From Cladorrhinum sp. PSN259 (Eukaryota > Ascomycota > Sordariomycetes > Sordariales > Podosporaceae): DNA of 64,000 nt. A program made the translations under genes and the position numbers. The stretch is from positions 245,868 through 309,867 of the forward strand of contig MU867106.1 in the NCBI GenBank assembly GCA_033725935.1. The letters run 5' to 3'. This document shows, one piece after another, positions 1 to 10,512 of this stretch. Under the pieces are notes generated by a model, which saw only the letters and a list, made by a program, of their open reading frames with translations, was not told the DNA's origin and searched no databases. Within the stretch, counting starts at the first letter, position 1, and every line of letters begins with the position of its first letter.

Positions 1-1781
1 TCGAAACAAGGGAGTGGACTGCAGCAGTGCAACAGAAACACCGCGCGATGGGGAATCAGTAGCAGCGAAAGAAGATGATTTCCACAACTTCCAGCCTCCG
101 CCAGCCAGTCCCCCTATCATCGTGATGCAGCTGGAACTTCTTCTCCGACCCCTGGTGGTAGCAGGATGACCTCGCCTCGGATAACCTGACCTTGGCGAGC
201 GAGAAGCAATACAGTCTCACCTGCAGCAGCGCCATATGCAAGGAACGATTTTCTGACTTCATTTCTTGATCGAACGGCACTTGGTCAACCACGGCCCGTC
301 TTCCGCGTCTACACTAGGCCATCACATAAGCAAACCGTTTACCTCCACCCTCATCCCGGATGAGGTAAGGGGAATGAAGGAGGGAGGGTGAGTCTCGGAA
401 CGCCGCCGAGCTTGCTTGGGATGCCCTCGTCAGCGCATAGCGCGCGGGCCAAGCATAATCTCTTGTAGCCTAGCTCCACCGGAAGCGAAGAAACTTATGC
501 CGCCGAGAAGCCGGATAGAAGTCCCCGGAGAGAGACACTGGCGCGATCGACAGCAAAGAATACGGTGAGTAGGAAGCCCTTCGGGTGGTGCTTAACCACT
601 TTTGGGTAGACTACCTGCCAAGCTGGATTTCAAGAAGGCGAAACCCGTGAGACCACGTGATTGGTCCGCACATGCTCGTATCGCCAAGAGATCCTGGTTG
701 CCAAGCACCGCCCGAAGGAAAAGGCTTGGAATAAATTCCGCGAGTCGTTGAGAGGCATGTGGATACAAGGCACCGGGGAACGGCGGGGGATGGAGACACT
801 AACGATCGGTTGAAATTTTTCTCCCCCCCTTCTCCGTTTCTTTTGTGGTTCAAACAGATTTATACTGCGGGTGGTGATACCATGCGGTCAACTTTAAAAA
901 CAGTCAATTATGTCAGCAAAACTAGTGTAGGACAGCGACAATCCGGCAGGCCTTGCCGAGATGACATCCTTACCACATGTCGACTAGCACTGTGTGATCA
1001 AGATTCGGTTGACCGGAACCTGGCTGGCTAACGCATCCTTCCAATTCCTTCGGTCGTATCGCTTTCTTCTGGGCTGGGAACGTGGCTGGGGGATTTTGCT
1101 CCAGTCGTGGAGTCCATGAAATTAGCGGGCTCCATCCGAAGTAGTGTATTTCAAGGGTCTCCCCGCCAAGAAACAGCCCTGCGTGGGCAAAACTTTGCCA
1201 AGCTAGGTGTTCTTGCCGAAGGACATCCGGATCCTGCTTCGCGCGGAACCTCCTGAGCGAAGAGACGTTGTGAATCCGTAAATGTGCGAGATAGGTGTTC
1301 GGGACTGGAGATATTTTAGAAAGTGTGCCCTTGATGTTGGCTTCCGGAGAAGTGGAAAGGAAACGCCGAGGCTTGGGATCGTCAACGAAATATCCTATTT
1401 TGCATCTTGAATACCCCCACGACTAGCGTTGGCGTCGGTAGCCTCGGAACCCGAAAGACTAAAGAGCGATGGGGGTTGTTGATATTGCCCAAGGTTGTCG
1501 TTACATTCTGGCTAGGTAGTCCAGACGGCGGTGACGACCTCGAGAATCTCTTGTGGTGGAGTGCACTTTACAAACTAATGTCTAGTGTAGGTAGCGTAGG
1601 ATCAAAAGTTCCGACATTTACACCTCCATTGTTTTACTAGTGCGGTTTTTTGCCCGGGGGAAGGGGGGGGGGGGGGACCAGGCACGGGGTGGGCCAGGTT
1701 TTATTTTGCAGGAAGACAGCCCCGCCAATGTTTAGGGCGCCAAAGAAAACCAGAACCCCCCCGGCCCGGGGGGGGTGCCCC

Positions 1782-1791
1782 NNNNNNNNNN
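1782..1791. other. assembly gap (10 N)
   Basis: Ten N bases. The sequence before the gap (about 1677-1767) is an error-rich copy of the sequence after it (about 1792-1881), and it carries long G and C homopolymers. This suggests two contig ends that overlap at a hard-to-read hairpin rather than truly missing sequence. Confidence 0.9.
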
Positions 1792-1795
1792 ACCA

Positions 1796-1881
1796 GGCAC
1801 GGGGTGGACAGGTTTTCTTGTGCCAGTAGTCCTCCCAGGACATTGTTAAGGCGGCACAAGAAAACCTGTCCACCCCGTGCC
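1796..1881. repeat. long perfect inverted repeat (hairpin)
   Basis: The arms are 1796-1824 and 1853-1881: 29 bp, perfectly complementary, separated by 28 nt. The arm starts GGCACGGGGTGGACAGG and ends TTGTGCC. It could be a small foldback or MITE-like element, or simply a stable cruciform. The adjacent gap prevents checking for a target-site duplication on the left. It does not look like a terminator of any neighbouring gene. Confidence 0.75.
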
Positions 1882-2917
1882 AGGGTGTGTAGCCCTCCTT
1901 ACCACAACACTCAGTATGCGGTGTTGGTTGGTCTGTGTCCCTGATCCCTTGCCAAAAAAAAGAAACCGCAGCAGTAAAACAAGGGTGGCGGAGGTGTAAA
2001 AAAGAAAAAAAGGGGCAAAAAACTTGAACGCCAAATGATGCTACCTCCTATGAAGAGCCAAGGCTGTCAGTGTTTTGAATGTTTATAACCAGGGATTCAC
2101 AATTTGACATGGTCAGGATATTGAGCTTCTGCCGCTAGTTCTTCCTAAAGAAATGCCGAACCCGGCAGCCCCTTTCTCGCGAGTCGTAAGCCATTGTAAC
2201 ATGGATCCACCGGATAATATCTACGCCAAGCATGAAGTAGAAGCAAAGGATAACCCAACCATCCGTCCTGCATCTGTGACGAAAGAAAGCGGTCAGGGGG
2301 GTTAACAAAACCGACCAAGACTTGGGTCATCTCCACATGTAGGCGGAAGAACCTGCGGCAACCTGTGCGCAGGAAAAAGAGGTTGGTTTTTTTTTTTTTT
2401 TTTAAAAAAATAAAAAAAAATAAGAATCCCAGGAAATAAAAATGCCATGATGAAAATGCGTAAAATTCTCTATGCATGATTCTTTCTGTCTCAAAGGGAG
2501 AAAGCTGCAGGCTGCAGGTAGTGTAACCCACACCTCCGGAAATGATGTAGTATTGAGAAGGGTTCTAGCGGATATCTCGCTGTTTGATTGCTGGTGTTTG
2601 ATGTAGGAGGACCCAATGACATGGGCAAAGGAACAATCTATCGAACAAAGTGTGAACAATTTGAACCTCTCCAAGGAAGCATGATGCCATTAGCAATTCC
2701 ACCCCACACAATCTAGGGTGGTGTCAATTGGGTGGTTCGCATTTGGCCAAGTGCGATTAAGTAAGGGGGTTGTAGTATCCGGAGCAATCCGGATCGTCGG
2801 GCTACATAACCATGTCCTGTCGCGTGGCAATCCTTCTTTTTCCTTCCTTCTTCTGCAGCATCCATTTGGGTCATCATCGACAAGGCCTTCGTTTATCTTG
2901 TCGAAATATCAAGGACC

Positions 2918-5094
2918 ATGGTTGCTTTCTCTCTTCAACGTGCCCTGCTTCTCGCAGGTGCGCTCGCTCGCCTCGGCGCCGCCCAGGACGTCGCCGAACC
3001 AACCATTCTCGCCGAGGATGGATCCATCATTGGTAAGTTGCATCAGAAAATTAAAAAGCTCCAAGACTTGTGCCACTTCCCACGTGGAAAGATTGCATCT
3101 TGACCTCAAGCCATCTTCTACCACTTTTCGCCAAGAGTGGATTTACGCCCCCCCTTTTGGGCAAAGATCATCAAGATGAGAGTCGGTACTGACGAGAAAC
3201 CCGGATTGTAGTCGCCAACGAGACAACTGTTGCCCCGGCTGCCGAGGTCGTCACTGACCTCGACACCGACAAGGATGAGGTCCTGCTGTTGACCGATGCC
3301 GTCGTCGCCAACTTGACCTCCCTTGACCTGAGCGACATTGATCTCTTCACCTTCGATGACGATATTGCCGGTGTCACGAAGAGAAGCGTCGGCAACTGGC
3401 GTGCTGGTGAATGCAAGGTTTTCCCCGGTGACCGTGACTGGCCTTCCCGTCTGACCTGGGGCGTCTTCAACCTCCTAACCGGTGGGGCTCTCATCGAGAC
3501 GGTGCCCATCGGTGCCGTCTGCTACCGGAACAGCGGTGTTTACGACGCCCAAAAGTGCCAGAATGTCCTTGCCAACTGGTCCAAGTCAGCTCTGCACGCT
3601 GCCGATCCCACCTCGGTCATGTCTCCCATGTACCAGGGCGAGACCTGCATGCCCCAGAAGGGTGACAGCAGCACCTGCGCTCTCGGTGGCTTCCCCTCGT
3701 ACTCAGTCAAGATCGACAGCGTCTTCCAGGTTCAGCTTGCCGTCAACTTTGCTCGCAACAAGGGCCTCCGGCTCGTCGTTCACAACACCGGCCATGATTT
3801 CCTCGGCAAGTCCACCGGCGCCGGCGCTCTCTCCATCTGGACCCACAACCTCAAGGACATCAAGTACATCAAGTCTTACAAGACCCCCTCCTACAGCGGT
3901 TCTGCTCTCACGCTCGGTGCTGGCGTCCAGGTCGGTGAACTGTATGCCGCTGCGAACAAGTATGGTGTTACCGCCGTCGGTGGTGAGTGTGCTGGTGTCG
4001 GTGTTGCCGGTGGTTACACTGCCGGTGGTGGCCACTCCCCCTTGAGCTCCAAGTTCGGTCTCGGTTCCGACCAGGTCCTCAGCATCGATGTTGTTCTCCC
4101 CAACGGTCGCTTCGTCACTGCCACCGAGACCAAGAACACTGATCTCTTCTGGGCCCTTCGCGGTGGCGGTGGTGCCACTTTCGGTGTCGTCACCTCCATC
4201 ACCGTCAAGGCCTACCCCAAGATGACCTTCTCTGGTTTCACCTTCAACGTCGTCACCGGGGCTGATACCAACAACACCGACCAGATCTTCTGGGATGCCA
4301 TGTATGCATACTGGCGCAAGTTCCCCGGCTTCACTGCTGAGGGTGTTTATGGTTACTCGATGGTCTTCCCCCGCTTTGATGGCGTCGCCGGCTACACTTG
4401 GACCTTCAACCCCTTCATGTTCCCCGGCAAGACCCTCGCCCAGAGCAAGGTCCTGATCCAGCCCCTTCTCGACGAGTGGAAGGCCATTGGCCTCGACTTC
4501 ACTCCCGTCTGGTTCGAGCATAACAACTTTTACGATGCCTGGACCCGCCACTTCCCCGTCGAATCCGTCGCCAACAGCAACATGCGCACCTCTTCCCGCT
4601 TGTTCCCCGCCGACGTCTGGAACAACGTCACCAAGCGCGATGCCATGTTCGACACGGTCAAGCAGATTGTTGTTGAGGGCTCCGCTCTTATCCAGTACAA
4701 CATGAACCCTGCCCAGCGCAACGCCCCCGACTCTGGTGCCAACACTCACTGGCGTGATGCTCAATGGTTCGCCATCATGGGTGCCGGCTGGGCTCCTGAT
4801 GTGAATGAGACCCAGCTTGAGCACTACAACCGCCTCATTACTGATGACTGGAATGGTCGTCTCCGCGAGTTCGGCAAGGGCGGATATCTTAACGAGGGTG
4901 ATGTCATGGAGCCCAACTTTGGTGAGGCTTTCTTCGGCAAGAACTATGCTCGTCTTCTCAAGATCAAGAGAGAGATCGACCCCAACGATGTGTTCTGGGC
5001 TCCTACCGCTGTCGGCTCCGAGAGATGGGACGTCCAGGGCCAGCGTGACTGGTTGACTTTGCAGACCGGTAGACTGTGCAAGGTCAGCAACTAA
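2918..5094 (+). CDS. secreted FAD-linked oxidase (BBE/VAO type)
   Basis: CDS join(2918..3032, 3212..5094), 665 aa. Exon 1 begins with a signal peptide (hydrophobic to about residue 21, ending LGAAQ). The 179-nt intron has GTAAGT, a TACTGAC branch site and TTGTAG. The FAD_binding_4 domain includes HNTGHDFLGKS, with H233 as the probable covalent FAD histidine. The segment GGECAGVGVAGGYTAGGGHS carries C298, the probable second flavin attachment site of bicovalent members. A C-terminal BBE-type segment, NPNDVFWAP, follows. The N-terminal pattern (DWPSR, PIGAVC, DPTSVMSP) resembles fungal isoamyl-alcohol-oxidase-like proteins as I recall them. It should oxidise an alcohol or sugar-like substrate outside the cell, releasing H2O2. 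The substrate cannot be read from the sequence. The long antisense open frame here is a composition shadow. Confidence 0.88.
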
Positions 5095-5670
5095 AATGAT
5101 TTTTCTTTTCCTTTTTCGGTTGATTTGATGGATTCGGTCACCTTTCGATGTACATATAATAAACACAGAGTGTACAGTAAATAATAATATCTTGTTATCG
5201 TGATAAGTTTGCGATGGATTGGTTTCTGTGAAAAAACTGGATGCAGGTGAAAAAAATGTCGACGGTTGAAAGCCTAATTCGGCAACCCCAGTTCTGCTCC
5301 TTCCTCCCCGAGCTGCCGTCCGTCCAGTTCCAAAATCGGGCAGCTACGAATTCAAAGCGCTCCAAGCAGCAACTGCCCCTCGCAACTTTGGGTAAAAATA
5401 AAATTTGGGTTTCAAATTCCACAATTCAACTTGATGTTTTACGGCAAACCCCAGCCTCCAAAACTCAGAATTATAGCATACTCCATCTTGGCAGAGGACC
5501 GTCGCTATGTTGTTCAGAATCTCCTCTCAGACGAAGCATATTGCTTTATGTAAGAAGAAGCCTGCTTGAGTCGATGGACCTCGCACGCTTCAGATTAGAT
5601 CCCAACTATAACCAAATCCTGCAGCCGAAAGATATTGCTCACTCTGCCCAAGGCCTGATGTAGTATGATC
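5095..5670. other. intergenic, convergent 3' ends
   Basis: This is the shared 3' region between the FAD oxidase (plus) and the MFS permease (minus). It is A/T-rich just after 5094 (ATATAATAAACAC), consistent with polyadenylation signals. I see no gene in it. Confidence 0.6.
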
Positions 5671-7185
5671 CTACGTGACAACAACGTTTTCGCCACCTCC
5701 CTTCGCAATCCTCTTCCGCTCCGCCCGTCTAGTTATAAACGACAACCCACCCGTCCAAACAGCCAACGCAATGCTCGTCGCTATCATAGCCCACATACCT
5801 CTCTCAAACCACGGTGCCATGCTCGCCCCGTAAAAGACGATACTCCACCAGGCATTTACCGCATTACTACCCAGATTCATCCCCGCCAACACCACCCCTC
5901 GAAACACTCCCTCCCTATGCCTCATCGCATCGTTTGCCCACGCAAAGAAAGTAGCCTGGCAGGCATACACGGCCCCCGCCCAATAATAAGCCCCCATAAC
6001 AACCGCCGTGGGATGTGCAACCTTCCCATGCTGTGCCGCCAGTATCATCGCACTCGTAACGATGCCTGTGATACCTATAAAGTACCCAACAACCCACCTC
6101 TTCCCGCCGTAAAAGTCTGTCAATGTCGCAAAGAAGAGCGTCGAGACTATCCCAACAGCCGGGATACCAGTAGGGTAGTAATTCAACTGCTGGACGGTGT
6201 ACTTTGTTCCGTCCGGATGAGACTTCAAGAACAAAGCCAGCAGAGCATTCGTGCTGAACGATTCGGTTTCGCCCGCGATGATCCAGAGCACCACGAATCC
6301 CCACCACTCCCACGAACTTAGAACCATCTTTACGAATCCCCACGTGAAAGGGGATACCTTTTTTTGCTGTCCTTCCACCTCCCCATCGACAGCACCAACC
6401 TCGTCCTTCTCCGCCTCCTCTGTCGTGGTGTGATGTTGTCGTTGTGGCTGTTGTTGTTGAAGTCTCGTGACCGCCAGTTCCCTTTCTTCCGGAGTCAAAT
6501 AAAACGCCTCCGTCGTCTTGGGCGTATCGGGAAACAGCCAAAACCCATACAACGCAACCGGCAACGTAATGACCCCGTCGACAATAAACAACCACCTCCA
6601 CCCCGCTAGCCCGTGCCGCCCATCCATACTCTCGTATATCCCGCTCTGGATAAAACCCCCAATCATCGTGCCCGCCAATCCGCTCGCCGTAAATATCCCG
6701 CTCCTCTTGCCCAGTTCTCGCTCCGTGTACCACGACCCCAGGATGTAATGAGTTCCGACGAAAGTAGTCGACTCCGCTATGCCCTGAAAGAACCTAATAG
6801 CCATTATTGACTGGGGATTCTTGACGGAAGCAGTGAGCATCGTCAGCCCAGCCCAAACTATCATGGCCGAAGGGAAAAACCGGGAGGGTTTAATATATTG
6901 CAACGAGAGGTTAGAGGGTATCTGTCCCAGAACGTAGCCGATGGTGAAGCAGGTGTTTATTTGGTTCAGTTGGTTCCCCCTGAAGGAGAGGTCTTCCTTC
7001 ATGCCCGACACGTAGGCGTTTGAGAGGTTGGTTCGGTCGAGGTAGTTGAGGAAGTAGCTGAGACAGCAAAAGGTGAGGATGAAGAAGTCGATCTTGCGGA
7101 CCAGTTTGGCTTCCCCGGGCAGGTTGTGGTGGATTGAGGAAGAGGAGGGGAAGAAGTAGTTTTTTATTTTTGCGCGGGACGACAT
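5671..7185 (-). CDS. MFS permease, anion:cation symporter family (allantoate/pantothenate type)
   Basis: Single exon, 504 aa, ATG at 7185, no intron needed. The N-terminal region has the ACS-family pattern as I know it (LVRKIDFFILTFCCLSYFLNYLDRTNLSNAYV), followed by regularly spaced hydrophobic segments giving about 12 membrane spans. The charged linker at roughly residues 240-275, rich in Q and E, is the usual central cytoplasmic loop. Relatives include yeast Dal5 (allantoate/ureidosuccinate), Fen2/Liz1 (pantothenate) and Tna1 (nicotinate). The overall look is closest to the Fen2/Liz1/Dal5 branch, but the substrate is inference. It should be a plasma-membrane proton symporter for a small organic acid. 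The protein is complete at both ends. Confidence 0.88.
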   Translation of the reverse strand: MSSRAKIKNYFFPSSSSIHHNLPGEAKLVRKIDFFILTFCCLSYFLNYLDRTNLSNAYVSGMKEDLSFRGNQLNQINTCFTIGYVLGQIPSNLSLQYIKPSRFFPSAMIVWAGLTMLTASVKNPQSIMAIRFFQGIAESTTFVGTHYILGSWYTERELGKRSGIFTASGLAGTMIGGFIQSGIYESMDGRHGLAGWRWLFIVDGVITLPVALYGFWLFPDTPKTTEAFYLTPEERELAVTRLQQQQPQRQHHTTTEEAEKDEVGAVDGEVEGQQKKVSPFTWGFVKMVLSSWEWWGFVVLWIIAGETESFSTNALLALFLKSHPDGTKYTVQQLNYYPTGIPAVGIVSTLFFATLTDFYGGKRWVVGYFIGITGIVTSAMILAAQHGKVAHPTAVVMGAYYWAGAVYACQATFFAWANDAMRHREGVFRGVVLAGMNLGSNAVNAWWSIVFYGASMAPWFERGMWAMIATSIALAVWTGGLSFITRRAERKRIAKGGGENVVVT

Positions 7186-9254
7186 TCTGGGTTGCTTTTT
7201 GATGGATTAAAGAATGGGATTTGTGGGATTATCATGAAATTGGTGATTGAAAACCTAGGATATTCAATAGGAAGTTTGAACTGTCGTTGAGGTTAGATGA
7301 CCGTTGGTAGTGGACGGTTTGAATTGACGGCCCGAACCTTGTTCTTGGTCGGGACTCCTGTGTTCCCTGCGAACTGTTTTTCGGCCGATGTGAAAGGACA
7401 CTACTCCCTATCGGATGAGCCGAGACAAGGTGACGTCGATGCGGGGGGATCTGCACTACAACTCAGCGCTATATAGACAAGTGCCATGCTAGCACGGCAT
7501 TTATCTTTTTGGAAAAGTACGTTTTTCTCCTGTTAAACCTGTTGCAAAAAAATGTTTGCGTTGTTCATCCATCCCAAACACAACAGCTCATCCATCGCCA
7601 CCCATGTCTGGAGTTGTGGATCCCAGCAAGAAAAAAAAAACCAGACGATACCCACATTGCATCCAAAATGAGCAGGTGCAGACAAAATGAGGTCCTACTA
7701 GACTCAACCTGGGTTGTCCGGATAATTCTGGATGTCTTTGCATCAGAACCGGAAGTGATAACCGCTGCACTAGAAAACCTGATAATTCTTATCCATATCT
7801 ACACGGGCTGGGATACAGTCTGGTCTTTATGAAGGTGCATTGAAGTCCTGGTAACAAAGAACCTTATGTGTTGGTTGCACTTGTGAATCCTCACTGGCAA
7901 CGTGTGTTTGCAAAGTGTTGTGGTAAAGGCGGTTTAGAAGAACATGGACTTGGATGCAACAAGAGGTAGTGCATCCAAGTCTTAGTCGGGTATATGTGAA
8001 ATATTATAAGAAGTTCGAATAATCCTGATCAGTCACGGTGTTGAGGGTCAGGCAGAGATGGTAGAATTTATAAGTATGTTCACTGGATATAACAATACCT
8101 AGCGAAAATAACAACAACATTTTTGTTTCCATCCCATCTGTTACCCCTGAACAGTCAAAATAAAACAATTCATAATTCACTCTCACGCCGAGCCGCACCC
8201 CCCTTGCCATCAAGCCACGATGTCTCCGCCATCACCAAGCCGAATTCTCCGCACGCGGGTCTTCAAGTTAGCACCATATAGGTTAAGAACCAGAAAGCAA
8301 TCTCCAACAATCGGTTAAACGGCTCAGTGGTCGGCTCGCAGACTTTCCTGCCTTTGAAACTTTGGTTCGCAAAAGCTAACGGTTCAATCCAGGATATGTC
8401 CTTCGTTGTCGACGACTTTCGTCGCATATCATGTAAATCCCTGTGTGCTGCCCCCACATCAGGGACTAGTGTATGTGATCATTGAGACCTGTACTCACTG
8501 CCTTCCTCTCGGTGTTCTGGACTAGGTTCTTGGACAACAGTTCGGTTGGATAAGAGAGTTTGAAGACTCGAGCATTCCAGTTGGTAAGTACTCTCCCTTT
8601 CCTAGGGAAAGCTGCAGCACCGCTGAGTCAACTTTTTTTTTTCGCTTTCTTTTTCTTTTCTTTTTTCTCACCTTGATATTATGTCATAATCTGATACAAT
8701 AAGTAGTATTTGTAAAATGAAATGATCAGATAAATTGCTGGAATGAGATCTAAGAAAATGATCTGGTAAAATCTGTTAAAAAAGTTATTAATTGAGATAA
8801 ATAGAGATGTGCGAGATTGGATGGGATTAGTGATGATCGACAAGGTAGGCTGCTTTCAGTTGAGCAAATCAAACGATGGAACAAGTCGAAAAACAATAAA
8901 TTAGTCGAAATAAAGGCAGCAAATGAAGAGACAACGCAACCAGTTGTAGCAAATCATATCCGTCTGTGCAGTCTGTCAAGGCCTTCATCTCACAACATCC
9001 CCCTCCTAATCAGCACCTTCCATCCAGCCCTCATAAGACAAAGTCTCAAACGATACCATCTTCCGCCCCATGCACGCAACCACAAACCTCTCAAATATCT
9101 TCTAGTATTGAAGCCCCCTTCAGCGGCAACAGCACAAACACCTCAAAGTCGTTTTACAACAACACCTGCGTGCACCCAATTTTGTCAGCTGCGACATCAC
9201 CCAACAAACATGCATCATATTCACGGTGCAGCAGCAGAGGGACTGGACTGGAAC
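7186..9254. other. gene-free region
   Basis: Two kilobases with no supported gene. The first few hundred bases are the upstream region of the MFS permease. A short perfect hairpin sits at 7948-7980, and a pyrimidine tract at about 8632-8668. Plus-strand open frames at 8817-9437 start at non-ATG codons, are rich in S/P/Q/T and overlap the antisense of the real gene below, so they are not called. Confidence 0.5.
7948..7980. repeat. short perfect hairpin
   Basis: Two 11-bp arms (ACTTGGATGCA at 7948-7958 and its reverse complement at 7970-7980) enclose an 11-nt loop. There is no T-run after it and no nearby gene end that it would terminate. The role is unknown. Confidence 0.6.
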
Positions 9255-9857
9255 TCACAAAACAATCCAAACAACCAACAAAACAACAGCAACGGGCACC
9301 GCAACCACAATCGCCAACAGCACTTTATTACTCAGCCCGTTCGTCTCCCCGTCCAACCACTTTTTCGTGTCGTTCACGTCGTGGTCAGTTGCATTCACCA
9401 CGTTACCAACAACAGAGGTAGCAGCCGGCAGCAGTGACGTGACAAACTGGGTGTATATACTTCCTGCTGCGTCTGTTACCTCCGAAGCGATGATTTGGAT
9501 GGTGTGCGGGATGCTGTTCTCTGTTTGTGTCGTTGTGAATGTTGTTGCGTGTGAAGAAGGCTGAAGGATGGAAGTGGTGGATGGCAGTAGATCCCGTGCA
9601 AATTGCGTGTAAGCTGGCAGGGTCACAGTGTCTGCTGCAATTTTCAGCATGTTGTCGTTCTTTGTGGAGGTATCATCGTCAATGACTCTCTTGTTAATCA
9701 TGGTGTTAATGCCATCTTCTTCGTTTGTGGGTGCTACCTGAGGGCGGATGGCAGTGTCAAATGTCAAAGGTTGGTCGAAGTAGTCCCCAGCTTTGAGTGC
9801 GTAGACTGCAGTAGATGCCCAGAGGGTGGACAGGAGGAGGAGGGTGTGAACGAGCAT
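9255..9857 (-). CDS. small secreted or membrane-anchored protein with internal duplication
   Basis: Single exon, 200 aa. The true start is the ATG at 9857; a longer frame begins only with TTG. It has a signal peptide (MLVHTLLLLSTLWASTAVYA), a hydrophilic Ser/Thr-rich body, and a hydrophobic C-terminus that runs to the last residue (about 178-200) without a cytoplasmic tail. This pattern suggests a GPI-anchor signal or a tail anchor. Two near-identical segments are present: YTQFARDLLPSTTSIL (83-98) and YTQFVTSLLPAATSVV (135-150), which indicates an internal duplication. One N-glycosylation site (NAT) follows. I do not recognise the family. A role at the cell wall or surface is inference from topology only. 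Confidence 0.6.
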   Translation of the reverse strand: MLVHTLLLLSTLWASTAVYALKAGDYFDQPLTFDTAIRPQVAPTNEEDGINTMINKRVIDDDTSTKNDNMLKIAADTVTLPAYTQFARDLLPSTTSILQPSSHATTFTTTQTENSIPHTIQIIASEVTDAAGSIYTQFVTSLLPAATSVVGNVVNATDHDVNDTKKWLDGETNGLSNKVLLAIVVAVPVAVVLLVVWIVL

Positions 9858-10512
9858 GATCAATTGGAATTGGTGAACTGTGCAGCAAGTGCGATGAATG
9901 AATAATGCACATGACGGGATTTTTGGACTCCCGGAGTGGATGGCACCCGCATTTATCTATCTCAACAACCACGAGACTGGGAAAATCCAACTCTTGATTT
10001 CATCTTGATTGCGATGTGAAATTGATGGAAGATACCCGCATTGTAAGTGTGAATAAACGAACACAGCATAAGCATCTTTCCGGCGTCTAACATTTTGTGC
10101 ATAATAAGATTAAATTCTGGTCGTTGAGGGCACAGAGCCTTGTGTCTGCAACCAGACCTTGACCCAGCAATACGAGGCAGATGTTGCTTTAAAGTATGAC
10201 AAGGGGAAGAAAACAGTAAGTATCCGGAACATATTGCAACATTCGAGAAATCCGGCCGACAGACTTATGATGAGCCGAGGTGAGATCTTATCAACTCAAG
10301 AGAATAAGTGTTTTGCGAATTGTGAAGCTATTCCATGGTTGAGGCCCTAACCCTCGAAATCCAACCGACAGCCAAAGTCTTGGCAGGGCGCTGCTGCCTA
10401 GAGTAGAAATGAAATATAGAAACAAAAGGCTTCATCGTTCCTTCCTAGCTTTGTTTTTCTTCTCTGGAACGTTTAAATTTTTTGACAAAAAATCTTAAAA
10501 ATTTGTCGAATA
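9858..10512. other. divergent intergenic region
   Basis: This lies between the starts of the small secreted protein (minus) and the archaemetzincin (plus), so it presumably holds both promoters. A pyrimidine-rich stretch occurs at about 10448-10462, shortly before the plus-strand start. No gene is seen. Confidence 0.5.

Larger units (their letters stand above)
1..2917. other. gene-free region with assembly gap
   Basis: I see no convincing gene here. Open frames on both strands are short, mostly lack an ATG and match nothing I know. The stretch holds a 10-N gap at 1782-1791, a long perfect hairpin just after it, G- and C-homopolymers before it, and a T/A low-complexity tract around 2383-2423. 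The last few hundred bases are presumably the promoter and leader of the oxidase gene starting at 2918. Confidence 0.6.

Noticed and set aside
3703..5166. 487-codon minus-strand open frame opposite the FAD oxidase
   Set aside because: It is antisense to a clear, motif-bearing gene and arises from its strong C-ending codon bias.
8817..9437. Plus-strand frames of 150-206 codons
   Set aside because: They begin at non-ATG codons, have S/T/P/Q-biased translation and overlap the antisense of the signal-peptide gene.
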